Part shown: positions 25,526 to 45,566 of the stretch, piece after piece
How the letters are laid out: each line of letters begins with the position of its first letter
Numbering within the stretch: the stretch's first letter is position 1
Assembly: GCA_002104945.1 (NCBI GenBank)
Contig: MCFH01000046.1
Coordinates: 1-64,000 of the forward strand
Direction of reading: 5' to 3'
Source of the DNA: Piromyces finnis
Taxonomy: Eukaryota > Neocallimastigomycota > Neocallimastigomycetes > Neocallimastigales > Neocallimastigaceae
DNA: 64,000 bases
The notes under the pieces: generated by a model
Told to the model about the DNA's origin: nothing
The model's database searches: none
What the model saw: the letters and a program-made list of their open reading frames with translations, nothing else
Made by a program: the position numbers and the translations under genes

Positions 25526-28500
25526 TTTTGTAAAAAAAAAAAAAAATTCTTTTATATCAAAAAAATTAAAAAAGAATATTAATAATGACTTGTATAGAAA
25601 AAAGAAAAAAATAATATCAATAATTTATATAATATATACTTTATTTGGTATCGAAAGAACGTTTTATGTTTTATTTTTAAAATTTAATAATTATTTTTAT
25701 ATATTTCTTTCTTGGAAATATTGAGTTTTTTTCTTTTGGTTTTAATATTGTATTTTTTTTTATTCGGTTATCAAAAAGTTTATACTTTAAATATTCTTAT
25801 GGTTTATATTTAAAGCTTACTTATTTGTTTTTTATTTATTTTAATATTATGATTTATTTATTTATTTATTTATTTATTAATTAGGTTGTTGGTTGTTATT
25901 ACTGTTATTCCTATATTTATTTTTTTTTCTTTTAATTTATTTATTTTTATTTGTTTATTGCAATAATAGTATAACACTGAATAATAATTTGTTCTAGTGT
26001 TTTTATATATTTAAAAATATCTTTACTAATTGTTATTTTCTTATTTATGCAATATAAACATTTAAAATAAATAATATTTAATTTGACTTAAATATTATAT
26101 ATTCTCTCTTGATAATAATTTTATAAAAATAAAAGGTATTTGTTATATCTATAATTCCTTATTTATATTTAATTTTTGCATTACAATTATAAATTACAAT
26201 TTTTTTTCTATTAGAAAAAAAAAAGTATAATTTATATTTCAAATAACACTTTAAAAAAACTTTATCTACATTAAATTTCTATTTGACAATCCAGGGAATA
26301 TAACTTTTAAAAATTATTTATTCCTTTGATTGACTTTTTATAAAATTATTATAAAGATTCTTTTTTAAATATTATAATATTTAAAAGGTCATTTAAAAAA
26401 AAGTTTATAAACTTTTCTTTTATTTTGATTTCCTTTTATTAATGAATATCTTTTTTTTTTTTTTAATTATAAGCAAGTAATCAATTGCTTAATTTAAATA
26501 GTATTGTAATTCAACAACGTTACGATGGAATTAAAAAAAAAATAAAAACCAAAAAGACGAAAAATGGAGCCCAATAAATTCTTCTGTATTTTAACATTAC
26601 AACTTAAAGTTTTAAAATGAACTACAAATAAATTAAATTTAATTAGCATAAATGAAAAAAAAAGAAATAATAGAGTACCAATATATTTCAATAAATATAA
26701 AATATATTGTTCATTTAAAATTATAAAGTAAAAATAATATTAAAAAAAAATGGTATGTTAATTAAATAATTCAAATATCAACAAAATAAATAATGCATTT
26801 ATATTATGATATATATGATTCAATTATAATATATATTAAATTTTGATATTGAATTGAATGAATAATTAATATAAATATTAATATATTTTTATAATATAAT
26901 AATAATAATAATAGGAAAATAATTTTATAAAATATAATTTTTAATAAGCCTTACCCTAACAATATCATAGAAGAATTAGGGAGAATGAAGGGTGGTAGGC
27001 ATGTATAATAAAGGATGATTATTACTACACCAGACTTTTAAAAGGATGAATAGCATATATTCAAAATATATGTAAAATATAGTTCAATAGGTTCATCTCA
27101 GAATAAAAGCTGCATTTTTGGTTTTTTAACATTTTAGGAAATTTTATGTTATTGAAATAATGATGTAGAATTACATAAACTAAAATTACTATTATTTATT
27201 TAACCATAATATTATATAAATACATAGAATTTATAAAATATTATTTTCTCATATTCTATCAAAAATTTTAATTTCATGATAATAGTAGCAATTATTTTTA
27301 ATAGAATATTAATAACAGCAATAAATGGTGAGCAATAAGTGTGTATAATTATTATTAAAAAGTAGATATAGCAGCACTTGTTTAAGTCTTTAAGTAGTTC
27401 AATATCACTATTAATGGCATTATTATTTGTAGTAGTAATATTGATTGATTATCAAGTTATCAAAGCTGCATTTTTTTTCTTTTGAAATAAATTGACTTGT
27501 GTAACCTTTGTATATTGCAATTAATATATCTTTAGTATAATTTATTAATAGAAAAATGTATAACCCTTAAATGTCATCCTTTCCTCTATTAATTGGAAAA
27601 TAAAATTATTAATAAATATAAACCAAGTTCTTTTGTGTAACTAAAGATATTATATTAACTGAAAATATATAATATATAAATAATATATTTTAAATTTATT
27701 ATATATATATAGTATTGATATTATTTTGTTATATAATTAATATATGGAATTAATTATTTTATATATGATTCATATACGATAAAAGAATTTAAAATTTAAA
27801 ATTTCTATGGAATATTTTATTAGAAGATGCTAATAAAAATATGCTTTATTTTTTTAATTAATTTTAATTAATATTTAAATTTTAATTAATCCCAATATAG
27901 AAGTCTTTTGTAATAAAAATTAAAGATAAAAAAACAAATAGAGGTAGTTGAAAAAAAAAGAAAAAAGAAAATAGAGAGAAAAAACATGATTGTAAATAAG
28001 GAAAGATGTTATTACCATCAAAATAAAATAAGCATCTATAGATGCTTTGAAAAAAAAAACAATTTATAAAAAAAGAATTAATACGATTTCATTTCACGTT
28101 TTATCTAATAAAAAAAGCTACAAAGATTCATTAAACTATAAAAGGAATCTGCTAAAAAAAATGAATGGATGATTATTAGATAATTCTATTTTATAATTAT
28201 CATACTATAACTGATTATACTTGATTATGACTGTGATTCCTATTCGATCTATGATAATAGATAATGAATAATGAATAATATGAATATATAAATTATAATA
28301 TTTTATTCATGAAATATATGTATGTTAATAGAAGGGGATAATTGAATTTTCAATAGCAATAATCTATTATTCCAAAACTTTGTCATAGCTTTACATATCA
28401 TGTTTTGTATAATAATATAATAGTTACAGAAAACACTTTTAGTACTCACATTTGTTTTAAAAAAATTTTATTTTATTCAATGAGTCATAAAATTAATTAT

Positions 28501-29284
28501 TAAAATTAAAATATATTAATTATAAAGTTAAAAAATTTACTAATGATGATGATAGTCGTTATACAACTATAAAAAAACAAAATATTAGGAATTGTGTCTA
28601 TAATTAAAATAAAATAAAAAAAAGAAAAGATGATCTTTATAAATAGTCATTATGAGAAAAATAAAGCTTATATAAATTATTAAATTTATTATTATATTTC
28701 ATTATTTAAATAAAAACCATCGATTAACAAATTAACAACACGCGAAATAAAAAAAAATTATTTGGGTTATCATGGTAATATAAAGCATTTTAATAAAAAG
28801 TTCAATGATCACAAAAACACTATTAACTATAAAAAAAATAACCTAACCCTATAAATAATAAAAAATAAATTATATACTTTTTGTTTCTTGATATTTTTAT
28901 TTTTATTTTTATTTTGTTTTATCTTATTTTACTATTATGTTTTTGTATTGCTTATATTGAGCTTTTGTTTGTTTATTTGTTTTTGATATGCATAAATAAT
29001 AATTTATTTATTATTAATAAAGTTATATGATAAAATCATGTAAATAGATTTTATATCTTCAAATATTCAAATAAATGAATATTTGCATATAAAAGAAAAC
29101 CTAATCCAATATATTCAAAGTTTCTTGATAAAAATATAACAGAATGTCTTGGAAGATGATATTTCTTTTTACTATCATAGTTATAAAGTTTAAAATATAT
29201 AGAATATAAAAAATTATTTTAACATCTATTTCCTATTTTTTTTTTTTTTTTTTTTTTTTGTTACTATTATAATTTTATGTAAAC
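25526..29284. other. gene-poor intergenic region
   Basis: 3.8 kb between two minus-strand genes. I checked both strands and found no exon that extends into a family. A less AT-rich patch at about 26940-27130 has no usable frame on either strand and may be remnant DNA. The open frame 26494-26691 (-) is a low-complexity F/L/N peptide without a recognisable domain. Confidence 0.6.
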
Positions 29285-31629
29285 TTACTGGTTTAAAAGA
29301 ATATCTTCATCTTCAGTATCATCTTTGACTTGGTTTAAATCACTCTTGGATTTATCCCTTAATATACAAATGACATTATTGTTATTATTAGTTATCATCA
29401 TGATCTAACATTAAAAATAAATAAATCTACTTACTTGATATTTTTATTCTCTTTTTTAAATCTATTTGCAATAAATAATATAGTTTTTCTAATGACTTTT
29501 TTAAAGCATAAAAGTATTATTAAGCCTATATATATTATTATAGAAATATTAATTAAAAAAATTTTATTATAAATATTTAAACTTTATAATTTTATAATAT
29601 AAATAGCTGGTAAAAAAAAAAAAAAAAGGTATTACTAACCTAATACATATCTTATTAATAATACTGATTTAATTCCAAAAATATTATATAATTTATTTAA
29701 GAATTCGTATCTTAAAAAGGAACTTTTTATATTTTTATATCCTATAGGTTCGTTCATTAAAGCACTTTTAAGACTATGAATATTTCTATTTTTAATATTA
29801 TAGGTTTTAACAGAACTGTTTGAACCATATATTTTTTTATCAAACCATGAACCAATAGCAATGCCATCGAAGAAACAGAAAAATGAATAACTATCTTCAA
29901 AGCATGGACAATAATCTAAAAAAAAAAAAAGTCATACATATAATGATTATCAGCTAAATATACTAATAAAATGCGTAGAGACATTTTATAATAATTTTTA
30001 TTAAATAATAATGAATATACGTTCAGGTTCTGGATGAATATATAAAAGTAAAAATCTATGGAAAATCAATTGAATAATAGGACCTATGATAATATATGAA
30101 ATATTTTTTATAATATAAAAATTATTATTATTTAAATTTATTAATTCCATTATGTTTAATAAAATAATAATAATAAATACCTAAAATACTGGAATAAAAG
30201 AATGATTCATAAATATAACTGAAAATATACCAATTGATCACTGTAACTGTAATTCCAATAACAAGACCTACAGTTATATCTAAAAATGAATGCATTCCAA
30301 AGTATATTCTACTTATGCTAACCATAAAGATAAATAAAAAGGTAGTGAAATATATTATTATCATCAATGGATTACTAACAGTTATTACTGGTTTAATAAA
30401 TGTTAAAAAGAAAAATAAAAAGTTAAGTGCAAGAACACAGGCATTTGCTGAATGAGTACTTGGACATCCAAATTCATAGTCGACATAACTTTTCTTTAAT
30501 TTTCTTATAACTGGTGGACTTTTTGGTCTTGGTAAGCTTAAATAATCCTATAAAAAATTAATTTATATAGATTGAGATATATATCCATAATGTACTGATA
30601 TAACAAGAAAAAAAAATACCTTTACAAACCCGGTTATAAATGTTGAATATGCAAAAGATAATACCTTTTATATTATGTATAAATATTTATAAGATTTATG
30701 AGATATTTATAAATTAAATTTTATTATTATTGAAAATGAATTAATCTATTTTTTTTTCCTATCCCAAATCAATTAATTTCAGTTTTAATGTTTAAAATAA
30801 ATAAATAAAAACCAAAGGATATATATATCTGAATAAAATTCAATATTTTAAAGAGAATTGATAAAGTTTATATGTTTTTAACTTTTTTAATTTTATTATA
30901 CATTATACATTTAAAAACTATATTTAGTTAAAATTATAATATATCCTAACATTGGAATTAATTTAACTAACGTTGTGTTTGTTTTTGTTTTAGTTTTCGC
31001 TTTTTCTTTTTCTTTTTCTTTTTCTTTTTTTTTTTTTTTGTTTTGTTTTTTCAATTGCTTATTTGATTTTTGTTAATTTTATAATTATATATATTACTTC
31101 ATGAATATTCTTTTTAAACTAAAATTATTGTTATACGAATAATTGATTTTATTATATATTATATGAACATATTTATTTTTTGCAAAATGTTATATACTGA
31201 ATTGATAATATAAATGTTTTTTTAAGAACGAAAAAAATTGAAAGGACAATTCCAACTGCTGAATTAAAAAAAAAAATACTTTAAAAATTTACAAAAAAAA
31301 AAAATAATATTTACTAAATTTCTTGCTAAAAAGTTAATTTCTCTAAATAATTCAGCTCTTATTAAACCATATCCTGATATATCACATGAAAAAAGCATTG
31401 GAATAAATATAGTATAAAAGTCATCATTTCCGGTAAAAGTTGCAATTAACATAATCTCATTTAATATTGGATTTTGTATTTTTTTTTGAAGTTTTAAAAT
31501 TGCATTGGATTCACTTTCAATCCCCTTTTTCAAATAAAGTCTTAATTTTTCTTTAAAAGTTAATGGGTCAACAGTTTGACCTTTATTCGTATTATTAATT
31601 TCAGTAGTAGCAACCATTTCAAATAACAC
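29285..31629 (-). CDS. sphingoid base 1-phosphate phosphatase (PAP2 family)
   Basis: ER membrane enzyme that dephosphorylates (dihydro)sphingosine 1-phosphate, as yeast Lcb3/Ysr3 and animal SGPP1. Seven exons (minus order): 31629-31315, 30664-30620, 30547-30181, 30083-30021, 29915-29640, 29525-29435, 29357-29285; in phase, 409 residues. All three PAP2 motifs are present: KDYLSLPRP (K120...R127-P128), CPSTHSAN (148-155, His152), and SRIYFGMHSFLDI (S198-R199, H205, D209). The family tail HPEPEHYCPCFEDS follows. Hydrophobic helices fill the segments between them, and the C-terminus is charged and cytosolic. Intron 1 is about 650 nt; the splice from 31315 to 30664 keeps exactly the residue spacing expected before the KxxxxxxRP motif. 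A second Met at 31617 would shorten the N-terminus by four residues. Divergent from Dph4. Confidence 0.9.
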
Positions 31630-31898
31630 TTTTTTTCATTAATACTATAAAAAGAGATAATGGGAAAAAGGAAAAAAAAAAAAAAAAAAGAAAGAAAGAA
31701 AGAGGAAATAGTTTATATATATATTTTTAAATTAATAATTTTATTATTTTGTTTTGTTTTGTTTTGTTTTTTAATTTCTGTATTTTTCTTTTTTATCTTC
31801 TTATTTTTAATTTTAAAAATTAAAAAAAAAACTTTTCCCATTAATTTTTTTTAAGAATAGTTTTTAATTTTTTGAAAATTAAATTAAAAACTTTGATT

Positions 31899-31929
<31 letters not shown>

Positions 31930-32098
31930 TTTGTTTATTTATTTATTTATTTATTATTTATTTATTTATTATTTATTTATTTATTTATTTATTATTTATT
32001 TATTTATTTATTATTTATTTATTTATTTATTATTTATTTATTTATTATTTATTTATTATTTATTTATTTATTTATTATTTATTTATTTATTTATTTGT

Positions 32099-32137
<39 letters not shown>

Positions 32138-32822
32138 GTTAGTTAGTTAGTTATTATTGAGAAAAAAATTAATTATCATTTAGATTTATGTTCTTCAATA
32201 TTTTTAATGACTTTTGGAAAAATCGTTTATTAATAATTATAAATAAAAATAAAAAACCTTTCATAAATATTTCTTTAAACCTTTGAAATAGAAAAAAAAA
32301 AAAAAGTAATATTAAATAATATTTAATAATAATAAAGAAAAAGCAAAACACTTTTATATTAAATATACAACTATAACATTTATAAAACAAATATATTAAT
32401 ATTATGATGCTATAATGTTATATCTTATAAGCATTATAATACAACCATTACTTCAAAATTAAGCGTTTTCCTTTTTCGATTTTACCTAATTAAAAACTCG
32501 AAAACTTTAAAAATAGTAATAATCAATTCTATTAAACTTTAAAATGAATTTTAGCCAATCATCACAAATAATTTTTGGAAAAAGTTTAATTTAAATCTTT
32601 ATATTTTTTTTATTCTGCTATAACAAAAGCAGTACAACCAACTGAATAAATATTGTTTTTTATTAGTGAATTTATATAAAAGAAACATTACTGTATTTTT
32701 CAAATAATAGTAAAAAACATTTAAGGGATATTAATTAATAAATATAAACCAGTATAAATAACTTGAAAAATTACATATATATGTCATTTTCATAATTAAA
32801 TAGTATAATAGTAAATTTTATA
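31630..32822. other. divergent promoter region, phosphatase / Dph4
   Basis: 1.2 kb between two divergent starts. It is dominated by a TTTA repeat (listed separately), preceded by TTTTG repeats near 31750. No gene: the open frames at 31872-32146 are the tetranucleotide repeat translated in different frames. Confidence 0.7.
31899..32153. repeat. (TTTA)n / (TTA) mixed satellite ending in (TTAG)n
   Basis: About 255 bp of TTTA units with scattered TTA units and three TTTG variants, closing in four or five TTAG units at 32137-32153. It lies in the shared promoter of two divergent genes. Confidence 0.95.
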
Positions 32823-33591
32823 ATGAATAGTTACGAAATTCTTGACATTGACCAAAATGCAGATTTTGATATTATTAAGAAAACCTACCAAAAGCTTATT
32901 TTAAAAGTAAATATAATTACTTTCGTTATAAATTATATTGAAAATGATTTTAAAATTATGGGAAACTAAATTCAAACATAAATTTGTTTTATAATAGTAT
33001 CATCCAGATAAATTACAACAAAGTGGTGTTACTTCTCAAGAAATAATTGAAAAAAACAAGAAAAAATTTCAAGAGATCCAAAAAGCTTGGAACAATATTT
33101 CAACTCCAGAAAAAAAACTACAATATGATAAAGAACTTTTAGGTAGTTATCACTAATTATTGTTGTTATTGTTATTGTTATAATAATTAACATACCTATA
33201 TATTATTTTATATGAACATTTCATTTTAATTAAAAGCACAATCATTTAAACAAGATGGTGTCATTAATGAAGAAATAGATCTTGATGATATGGAATTTGA
33301 CGAAGGTCAGTATTTTATATAAGTTCTTTTAATTTCGTATAATCCATTAAGAAAATTGTATTTATACAATAATTTATTAATTTTTACTTTAAATTTACTA
33401 TAAATGTTGGTGGGAATTCATTTTGTTATGATTTTATAGAAGAAGAAACTTATTTCAGTGAATGTCGTTGTGGTGGAATTTATAAAATCACTATTGATGA
33501 TTTAGAAAATAATGTGAATGTAATTAGTTGTGATATTTGCTCTTTAAAAATAAAGGTTTTGTATGAAGTTATTGAAGACGAAGAAGAATAA
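32823..33591 (+). CDS. DPH4: Dph4, J-domain protein of diphthamide synthesis
   Basis: J-protein with a CSL zinc finger that serves the first step of diphthamide formation on elongation factor 2. Four exons: 32823-32906, 32998-33142, 33237-33305, 33440-33591; in phase, 149 residues, the same length as human DNAJC24. The J domain starts at the N-terminus (MNSYEILDI), with the HPD tripeptide at 30-32 and helix 3 ending TPEKKLQYDKELL. The zinc finger has C108-x-C110 in ECRCGGIY and C130-x2-C133 in SCDICS, the typical CSL arrangement. An acidic linker joins the two domains and the C-terminus is EDEEE. Convergent with the large exchange-factor gene, about 640 bp away. Confidence 0.94.
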
Positions 33592-34235
33592 AAATAAACT
33601 ATATTTAATATACCAAATTAAGATTTTTAATTAATTGAAAAATAAATAATAAATGATACCCAAAGTTCAAATAATAGTTTCGATTTGAACGAGAATTTTA
33701 CATTTACATGAATAAACAAATATAAAAAAATTATTACACATATTACATTTATAATAAATAAAATAAATAACTTTAATGGTTATTAATCATTATTATTTAT
33801 TCAATAATATATAATATAGCAATTATATATTTGATAATTTTTTTTTTTTTTTTCTTTTGATAAAAGAAATAATTACAATTTTTATATACTATATAAAATA
33901 AAAATAGATATTATTACTATTTTTTATATTTTTTATATTATTTATATATTAATATTATTATCTTTTACTAGATAGTAATTTTTATATATGTATTAATTAT
34001 ATAAAGGTTTTATTTATAATAATGTTATTAATAATATCGATCTGGTGATGTTGTTATTTCATTGTTTTACTTCAAAAATATATATATATATGCTATATCT
34101 TTAATAATAATAAATATAAGAAAAAAAATAAAGTGAAATAAAACAAATAAATAAAAAAAAAACCTAGAACTCTTAATAATATGGATATACTTTTTAAAAG
34201 TAAGAGAAACTAATATAACTAATATAAAATTAAAT
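33592..34235. other. convergent intergenic region
   Basis: 0.64 kb between the stops of Dph4 and the exchange-factor gene. A/T filler only. The open frame at 34067-34279 (-) is the last exon of the exchange factor read in a wrong frame. Confidence 0.65.
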
Positions 34236-40966
<6,731 letters not shown>

Positions 40967-42971
40967 TTTGTTTTATTTATTATTATTATAAATAATAATA
41001 ATAATAATATATATATATTATACTTTTTTTTTTTCTATTGATTTATTTAATATTTTATGCTTCTAAAAATTCAACAATTATATATAAATCTAGGCGAAAT
41101 AATTATTAATTTAAAATATATGTATTGTATATGTATGCTTCTTGAAAAAAATTATTAAAACCGTTATTATATATATATGGTAATTTAATACATTATAATA
41201 TTAAGAAAAAGATATTCAAAAAAAAAAAATCTATATATAAATAAAACAAAAAAAAAAAGTTATGTTATAAAAATTAAAATGTAATATTAATATTTTTTGT
41301 TTTAAATATTATTGATAATTGATAATATTTTTCAACATCAATTTTTATTAGGATTATATGATTTGGCAAATATATAATCGAAACTATTTTAATTCAATAT
41401 ATGTTTTTTATATTTGATGTTATATAAAGTATTAATGATAAAAATTGACTTTGTTATATATATATAATATTGCCTGCATAATATTTATATACTAAATTAC
41501 TTTTTTTTTTCTACATATAAAGATATCTATAATTGAGAATTATTATACTTTTAGAATTTCTATTGAATCTGAAATATATACCAACAAAATGCTTTTTTTT
41601 TTTTATCCAATATAAATATAAATATATTCAACACCAAAAATAATATATAATATATATATACTTATTGACTTTTCATTATAATATTCAGAAGAAGAAGAAA
41701 AAAAAATTGATTTATAAAAAAGAAAATGTAATTAAAAATATCTATAATTTTTATATATATAAACTTATAGATAATTACATGAATTAAATAATATATGATA
41801 AAAAAATATAATTATAGTAATACTACAGTTTAAAAAATAGAAAATTTAAAATAAAAATTTAATAGAAAAAACTTTGATATTAAAAGTTATAACTTTATTA
41901 TTATTTATACCTATTCCTCTAATATTTATTGTTCACAATCATTATTTGGTAACTTTAATAGAAAAAAGTTTATTGATTACCTTTCTTTTCTTTTTCCAAA
42001 TTTTTAGAATTATACCATTAAAATGTTTCCATTATAAGATATTTTTTCTATTGATATTATTGATAATAAATATATAATAAATATAATACAATTATAAAAA
42101 ATACTTTTTTTAAATACTACACTACATCATTTTAATTCTTTCTGAAATATGAATATTTGTCTATCTGTCTACAATAAACCGCATTTATCATCAATGTTTT
42201 CCATATATATATAATGTACCTATCTTTAATTTAAACTTCATATTAAAATCAATGAAGACATAATAATTACAAAACTTTAATTTTATTATTTTTTGTCAGA
42301 GTAAAAAAAAATAAAAAAAATACTCTAAATATTAATGTTTAATTAATACTATAAATAAAAAAAAAAATAAAAAAAAAATAAAAAAAAAAAAAAAAAAAAA
42401 AAAACTAATCTAAAAATAAAATTTAATATTTTTATATATATTTATACACAAAGGATACTAAGACTTAAAGATAAATTCTATTATTTTATTTTTTCATTAA
42501 TTTCTATAACATTATTAAAAATATTATTTTCTATAAAACTTTTAACTAATTACGTAAAATAAAATATATAAAGGAAAAAAATAGTTTATAATTTAAAATA
42601 AATAAATAATAAAAAAGAAAAAGAAAACTATTTAATTATAAAACAATAACTTTTTTTTTTAAGAGTATTTATTTATGTCATGCTATTCACATCTTGAATG
42701 AATTTTTATATTACTGTATTTTTTATTTTATGCTTTATATTTTATAAAAAATAATAATAATAATAATAATAAAAAAAATTAAAATAGAAAATAAAAAAAA
42801 TACAAATATTAATTGACTGATCATATTATTAAAAACTTTGATCACTTCGTTTATATATTGTTTTTTTTTTTTGTTTTTGTTTTTATCATTATTATTATCA
42901 ATATTATTATTATTCCTTTGTATTTGTTTTTAATACATATTATTGATAATCAAATATCTTTTCAAAATAAA
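40967..42971. other. intergenic region
   Basis: 2 kb of A/T filler upstream of the exchange factor and downstream of FRG1, with an A run of about 40 near 42360-42404. The open frame 41874-42077 is low complexity and has no recognisable domain. No exon seen. Confidence 0.6.
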
Positions 42972-44156
42972 TTATTTACAATATGAGTCACTCTTTAATT
43001 TTTCTCTTCTATCAAGCATAGCTTCATGCATCTTTCCAGACTTTTTAGCTTTTCTTAGATCATTAAAATCTTGATTTGGCATAACAAGTCTTCCATTACC
43101 CCAACTTTGATATCTTTTACTATTAAGCAGAAAATAAAAAAGCAATTAATATACATTAAATATTAGAAAAGTTTAATTTTAAGAATATATTGAAATTATT
43201 ATTACTCTTATGATTAAATTGATATAAAGTTTTAAAAATACTTACACAGAATCAATTTCTTGAGAATATAATGGTTTTTCTTCAACTTTAACCTTTTTCT
43301 TTTTTCTATTTTGAGCTTGGAATTTAACTAAAAAGATTTCATGGAAACCAATAGTATCACTATCTGCTCTTATAACCATTTTTCCATCTTGCTCATCAAC
43401 TGTTAAAAATTTATCATATGAGTTTTTAAATGCGATTCCATCTTCTCTAAATATAACTTCCCATTCTTCTTGAACACCGACTGCTTCATTTTCACATGAA
43501 ACAACACCAAATTTATCACAGCCAATATATTTATTATATGCTGATTTTAAATTAAATGATGATGAATCAATAACTCTCTTAATAACAAATACCTGAGAAA
43601 CATCAGTTGGTGTAATATCTTTAATTTGGTAGTTATCTGAATCAACAACTGAATTTAATGAAATTTTTGAACTTTTAGAATCAGAACATATACATGATAA
43701 TTTTTCTGTAGCATTTGATAAAATAAAAATTGGACCAGTTAAATCATCAGCACTTTCAACATTTATCCATCCTTTTTTTTTTTTTTTTTAATTTAAATAA
43801 TACATTGAATAAATAATTTAATAAATAATTTAAATTTTATTTAATAAAATGAAATGTTAATTTATAAAATAATTACCTTCTAAAGGCATTTCATTTTCTT
43901 CTTCTTCATGTTTTCTTTTCTTATCCTTCTTCCTTTCATTTTAAAATTTGGATAATTATTATTAAGAATAATTTGTTAATTATATATTTTTACTACAAAA
44001 AAAAAAAAAAAGAAAAGAAAGATGAATTTTAAAATCTAATTTTAATTCATTAATAAAAATAATGAATTTTAAATATTACTTTTTATGATGATGTTTCTTC
44101 TTTTCTGAACCCTTAAAAGTTAATTTTCCTTTTATTGATTTATAACTAGATGACAT
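42972..44156 (-). CDS. FRG1: FRG1-like nuclear protein
   Basis: Homologue of FRG1, a nuclear/nucleolar, spliceosome-associated, actin-bundling protein with a fascin-like beta-trefoil. Four exons (minus order): 44156-44080, 43932-43877, 43771-43246, 43119-42972; in phase, 268 residues (human 258). The basic start (SEKKKHHHKKKDKKRKHEEE) is the usual nuclear signal region. The trefoil begins GWINVESADDLTGPIFI and includes NKYIGCDKFGVV and EEWEVIFREDGIAFKN, then DKFLTVDEQDG. The C-terminal basic block NRKKKKVKVEEKP is followed by SWGNGRL and a charged helix, both conserved in the family. An alternative donor 2 nt upstream at the end of exon 3 (GTGTAAG) breaks the frame and was not used. Divergent from the CBM21-like gene. 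Confidence 0.93.
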
Positions 44157-45518
44157 TTCAAAATTTCAAAAATGATTTCAATTTTTTTATAAAGTTATTA
44201 AATTATCAAAATTTATTTTTACCTTTTTAACCCTTACGAAAAAACTTTTTGGACCAAATTATTTTGTACAATGAATTATTATATTGAAAAGGTTAGTTTT
44301 TACAAAATTTTAAAAATAATAATTACATCAAAGTGTATTTATTTCTTTTTTATAAATTCTAATTTTTTTTAACTATTTAAAACATCGTAAATTGTAGAGT
44401 TATTCATTTTATTATAGAAAACAGTTATCTTTAAGGATTGATAGTATCCCAATGATACTATTAGACATTACCTATAAAAATATTTATTTTCAAACTTTAT
44501 AGAAATAAAATTCATTTTAATAAGGTTAGTGTCTACACTTTATATTTCCACAAAGTTTATTACATATATTTATATGCTCGACTGTAGATTGACTTTTACT
44601 ATCACTGTTAGAAAAGAAATTATTAGGAATGACTTAAATGCTTTGTATATAATAGAATAAGTATATACACTGTTATCACAAATTAAAATAATTATTATTA
44701 ATAAATTTTGATTTTGATAAAGCTAATTTAAAAATGTTTTTTTATTTTATATTATCTAGTGATTTTTTTCTAATTAGTATAAATATTTAAAGATGGATAA
44801 AAGTATTCTTTTTTGCATTTTATTACAGTTTTAATTTTATTATTATTTATTGTACATTTAGAATTACATTTTATATAAATAATATAATTAATTTTTTTGA
44901 AGGAATAATATTTAATTAATTTGTTAAAAAATAAAAAGTAAATTTGTGTAGAATTTAAATTAAAATTAAATTTTTTTTTAATTAAATAAAAATAATAATT
45001 AGGATAATTAAACTTTAAATTTTTTGAAATTTTAAAAAAAATTAAAGTTTTAATTTTTTTTTTTTTGTAAAAATCATATTAATAGAATAGTTTTTTTTTT
45101 TTTTTCTTGATATAAAAGATATTAAAAAAAAAATCAACAAAAAAAAACAAATATTATATGATGATAATAAATATATATATTGATAAAAATTAAAGTTCAT
45201 TATATATATAATATATTATTTTATGTATTTTAAATATCTATTATTTCAAGTTTAAATTAATATTATTAGTTATTCCACTTATTAATGAATAATATGTAAT
45301 GAAAAAGTTATTTTAATTATTATTTTTCTTTTTAAGAGTAGAATTTATTTATAATATCATCAAACTTTATGATTAATCTATATTTAAATAAAGATAAGAA
45401 GGTTATAATTAATAATTAATAAATGAAATGAACTAGTTATTGAAGGTATTTTCTTAAGCAAATAACTAACTAACTAACTAACTAAATAAATGAATGAATA
45501 GATAAATAAATGAATGAA

Positions 45519-45566
<48 letters not shown>

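Noticed and set aside
27100-27490. Repeated word GCTGCATTTTT near 27108 and 27465
   Set aside because: Only about 12 bp shared and flanks differ; too short to call a repeat family.
28840-28862. Telomere-like CCTAACCCT
   Set aside because: A single occurrence without an array; not telomeric.
31202-31260. Exon-like segment in intron 1 of the phosphatase gene (GIVLSIFFVLKK in one frame)
   Set aside because: The acceptor gives the wrong frame, and leaving it out gives the exact residue spacing expected before the KxxxxxxRP motif.
31872-32146. Open frames of 71-88 codons on the plus strand
   Set aside because: They are the TTTA tetranucleotide repeat read in two frames (L/F/I/Y only).
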